In this document: positions 7,857-10,000 of the stretch, piece after piece
Position numbering within the stretch: position 1 is the stretch's first letter
Layout of the letters: each line of letters starts with the position of its first letter
Source: Actinidia chinensis
Lineage: Eukaryota > Streptophyta > Magnoliopsida > Ericales > Actinidiaceae
Direction: 5' to 3'
Length of the DNA: 10,000 bases
NCBI GenBank assembly: GCA_009663005.1
Contig: CM018895.1
Span: forward strand, 14,359,223 to 14,369,222
Made by a program: the position numbers and the translations under genes
Notes under the pieces: model-generated
The model's database searches: none
What the model saw: only the letters and a program-made list of their open reading frames with translations
Told to the model about the DNA's origin: nothing

Positions 7857-8830
7857 AGGTGAGTACACATTCTGTGAACAAAATTATATACTTTCGAAAG
7901 TTTTCAAAAATACCTAATATCGTTATTTAACGGTTTTCCATATTTTCATGCATTAACGATATGTATCATAAAAATGCCATGTCTTCAATGTATGATATGC
8001 TATTATGTAAGAAATGAAACCCATGATGTTGAATTCAAACGAAACGGAGATGTTTCAAAGTATATGCACGTGACCTCTGGGTCCCCCTGTGGTGGGAAAA
8101 ACCTTAATCTAACCTAATGGTCTGAACGGTAGAGGGAGGACGTTAAATAATTTCCTCACAACCTCGTCGATTGGTGGAGTGGGGGATGTTAAATAAATTT
8201 CACTCTACATGCCTAAGAGTCGCCACCACCTATATGGTCGCCATTGTTTATGTTGCCGAGTGTTCACACTTTTTATGCTATGTATGTTTTGGAAACCAAG
8301 TGATTTCATGTTTATGCAAGTTCAGTTATGAAAAAGTAATGTTTCAAGAAAGCTATGTTACGCTCACTTGTTTCAAACGTATGATGTATGTATGAGATGA
8401 AATTATCCATGGTATTTTACGTTTCACGCATCTGTTGTTATTCACAAACTTTAGCTTACTTTTCGAAAACCCTTTTAGGAAATCAAAAGTGAAAAACCAT
8501 AGACGACTGTTGAAGAACAGATTGTAGTTCTGATAGCCCAAGCGGCTTTGTATGTATTTGCGGGCTAGGACCCGATTTATGTTGGAGATTATGTGTAATA
8601 AAGTAGCCGGGAATGTATGACAAAGTTTAAAACTTAGACACAAGATCTGTATGTACGGCTATGGACGTGACGCTTTGTTATTTTCAATTAGACGTTTCCG
8701 CCAAAAGGAAAATTATTATTTATCGCATGAGAATGAAGGAATGGCAAAGGTTTAAGGTACGTTGGCCTTGGCGGCTAGCCGTCGGCCTCACGCGCCCACG
8801 ATCCGCATAGGCCGATTGCGGGCGTGGACA
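7857..8830 (+). repeat. LTR tandem unit, copy 3 (truncated at the LTR end)
   Basis: Same sequence order as copy 2, 1090 bases further on (TCCGCCAAAAG at 8697). It lacks the 120-base spacer that ends copies 1 and 2: after GCGGGCGTGGACA (8818-8830) the primer-binding site follows. This copy therefore supplies the real 3' end of the LTR. Its terminal motif carries an extra G relative to GGGGCGTGACA. Confidence 0.88.
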
Positions 8831-8834
8831 GGTG

Positions 8835-8845
8835 TGGTATCGAGC
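8835..8845 (+). promoter_or_regulatory. Primer-binding site for initiator tRNA-Met (one base missing)
   Basis: TGGTATCGAGC lies four bases after the LTR end. The plant initiator-Met primer site is TGGTATCAGAGC, so the copy matches with one A deleted. This site primes minus-strand DNA synthesis and fixes the LTR/internal boundary and the family's primer. Confidence 0.85.
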
Positions 8846-9062
8846 ACCAAGTTTGGCACTTTAGAGCAAGATACCTTTATCAAATCCTAGGTTTATACCG
8901 TACACAAAATTATATGTTTACGCCCATAAGATAGAGTCAAGTCTAAGTAGAAGTCGAAGAATGACTAGTGATGACGCTAATGTATGTATGCTTGACTATA
9001 ATAGGTGTAAGTGGCTAAATATTATGAGATATGTCTAAAGGTTTTGATATGTTGTAAAAGTG
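8846..9062 (+). other. 5' leader of the downstream element
   Basis: About 217 bases between the primer site and the gag start, with no coding signal. It includes GAGTCAAGTCTAAGTAGAAG-type sequence commonly seen in leaders of this element group (from memory). A packaging signal would be expected here, but none can be identified by eye. Confidence 0.6.
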
Positions 9063-10000
9063 ATGCCGCTAGAAGAGGCCGAGTCGTAGAGAGGTAGTAG
9101 AGCCCGAAGATCGAGTTGATCGTTATTAAAGGATTTTAGAATGACCGTTCAAGTGATCCATGAGGTTCACAATAACATAATCATGATGATGCACCACCAA
9201 CAACCGACAACCCTGCCAATGCCAAAGACTCGGAGCGATGCCACATTACCACGATTTTTTACAAACAATTCCAGCAGCCCTAAAGCCTAATTTTTATGGA
9301 ACTCCAATCCAAATGGCCTGCAGAGTCTCTCTGGTATGGAATCGAGAGGTGTGACGATCGAAAAAATCCTTACCATCACCCGATTGACAAAAAGTCGATT
9401 TTTGCCACGTTCATTTTGAAGGAGCTGCTTTGATCTGGTGGCAATTGAAAGAAGCCATTGGAACCATTGTGGCAGGCCAAATTCCTAGAAGCATTTTTAC
9501 GAGGAGTAGTATTCCTGAGATGGTCCGAGATCAAAAGGTTCAAGAATTTTTGAATTTGAAGCAAGGGAACATGATCGTAGTAGAGTACAATGCCAAGTTT
9601 ATAGAGCTATCACGTTATGCCCCTCACATAGTGTCAACGGAATCTCACAAGGCGAGAAGGTTTGAAGTTGGATTACGGTGGAACATCAAGAACAAGGTAA
9701 ATATATTGCGGTTACCCACTCATCAGAAGGTTCTTCATGCAACCCTAATTGTTGAGGAATCCTTAAATGAGATATTTCAATTCCGCGAAAATCGAAAGAA
9801 GAGGATCGGCGAAAATATGAGCAGATGACAGAGTTCGAAATGACAAAGTTCAAGATCATTAAGTGAGAATTCATCAGCCCAGCAAAGAAATGTTGTAAGT
9901 CAAGGAAACAGTGGGTCCAATGAGTTGCTGACATGCCCAACATGTTAGAGAAAGCATAGGGGTGAGTGTCGTATGGGAACTAATGCATATTATGGGTGTG
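9063..10000 (+). pseudogene. gag of the downstream element, N-terminal part and core, frameshifted and cut by window end
   Basis: The probable start is ATG at 9063: with one base lost, the following codons give the basic MP-RRGR start common in this family. The next open stretch runs from ATG 9141 to a stop at 9288-9290 (49 codons, with a Met/His/Gln-rich MMMHHQQ). The gag core then follows in frame 1 from 9430 (opening on TTG, inside LIWWQLKEA) to 9828. It holds the Retrotrans_gag signature PEMVRDQKVQEFLNLKQGN, VVEYNAKFIELSRYAPH and KARRFEVGLRW. After 9828 the frame breaks. CPTC and GECRMG at the window end (9931-9976) are the start of the cysteine-rich zinc-knuckle region. This is the best preserved coding stretch in the window, but stops between 9290 and 9430 mean no complete gag can be made. 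Confidence 0.88.

Larger units (their letters stand above)
1..8830 (+). mobile_element. Upstream Ty3/gypsy LTR retrotransposon (chromovirus-like), 5' end outside window
   Basis: This is a decayed element in the order gag, protease, reverse transcriptase, RNase H, integrase, chromodomain-like tail, polypurine tract, 3' LTR. Integrase lying after RNase H makes it Ty3/gypsy and not Ty1/copia. The chromodomain-like tail, the long LTR and an initiator-Met primer site in the adjoining copy suggest the Tekay/Del group of plant chromoviruses. The 5' LTR, leader and first part of gag lie before the window. If this copy matched the downstream one, its internal region would be about 5.07 kb and the whole element about 13.8 kb; this is my estimate from homologous positions. 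All domains carry frameshifts and stops, so the copy cannot move on its own. Confidence 0.93.
4473..8830 (+). repeat. Long terminal repeat (about 4.36 kb) with internal tandem triplication
   Basis: The left end is fixed by the polypurine tract and TGTGACACCCCG. The right end is fixed by GCGGGCGTGGACA followed four bases later by the primer-binding site. The ends form imperfect inverted repeats and fit the TG...CA rule. The length is at the upper end for Tekay/Del-type LTRs, because a roughly 1.09 kb unit is repeated nearly three times in the 3' part. No protein-coding signal was found: the open stretches inside (for example 4846-5103, 6086-6316, 7160-7366, 8171-8395) resemble nothing, are not kept between the repeat copies, or come from the purine tract. 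Confidence 0.88.
4473..10000 (+). mobile_element. Downstream Ty3/gypsy element sharing the same LTR, 3' part outside window
   Basis: The LTR that closes the upstream element is followed directly by a primer-binding site, a leader and a second gag. It therefore also serves as the 5' LTR of another element of the same family. Bases 9449-10000 align with 1-577 at roughly 80% by eye, with many small gaps, so the two internal regions are related but not recent duplicates. An internal-LTR-internal series with one shared LTR is the known product of unequal recombination between LTRs of neighbouring elements, or of an insertion followed by LTR-LTR recombination. No target-site duplication can be tested, because neither outer boundary is in the window. 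Confidence 0.88.

Noticed and set aside
6086..8643. Short open frames in the LTR units (6086-6316, 7160-7366, 8171-8395, reverse 8353-8643)
   Set aside because: They lie at overlapping places in the repeat units, yet their reading frames are not conserved between copies, so there is no sign of protein selection.
5670..8830. CRISPR-like or phage-type repeat array
   Set aside because: The repeats are about 1.09 kb long without unique spacers of regular size, and the context is a plant LTR retrotransposon.

Overview
The window looks like nuclear DNA of a flowering plant, probably a dicot, and is filled entirely by old LTR retrotransposon sequence. No host gene was found. The pointers are a Ty3/gypsy gag-pol domain order, a chromodomain-like tail after the integrase, an initiator-tRNA-Met primer site, and a very long, mostly AT-rich LTR that starts TGTGACACCCC. 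Together these fit the Tekay/Del group of plant chromoviruses; the clade call is an inference from motifs.

Layout. Positions 1-4472 are the 3' four fifths of one element's internal region: the C-terminal half of gag with a CCHC zinc knuckle (1-690), protease (about 700-1082), reverse transcriptase (about 1270-2150), RNase H (about 2230-2620), integrase (about 2640-4005), a chromodomain-like end (4006-4143), a 3' untranslated stretch (4144-4452) and a polypurine tract (4453-4472). Positions 4473-8830 are one LTR of about 4.36 kb. Positions 8831-10000 are the start of a second internal region: primer-binding site, leader, and gag up to the first cysteines of its zinc-knuckle region. Bases 1-577 and 9449-10000 are homologous, so the window covers slightly more than one period (about 9.4 kb) of an internal-LTR-internal array in which two elements share one LTR.

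The LTR is unusual. Its first 1.2 kb carries a cluster of CGTTCGAACG-like palindromes, an 83-base purine tract and candidate TATA boxes. The remaining 3.16 kb is a tandem array of a roughly 1.09 kb unit in nearly three copies (about 5670, 6770 and 7857 onward). The LTR-end motif GGGGCGTGACA recurs in each copy, but only the last is followed by a primer-binding site.

Every coding domain is recognisable, yet all are broken by frameshifts and stops, so nothing here should make a working protein. Many differences between repeat copies are one-base length changes, so both mutational decay and uncorrected long-read error are possible. The least expected signals are a 28-base sense match to the 5' end of the initiator tRNA-Met just upstream of the polypurine tract, a 22-base perfect GC-rich hairpin inserted in the integrase zinc finger, and the LTR triplication.
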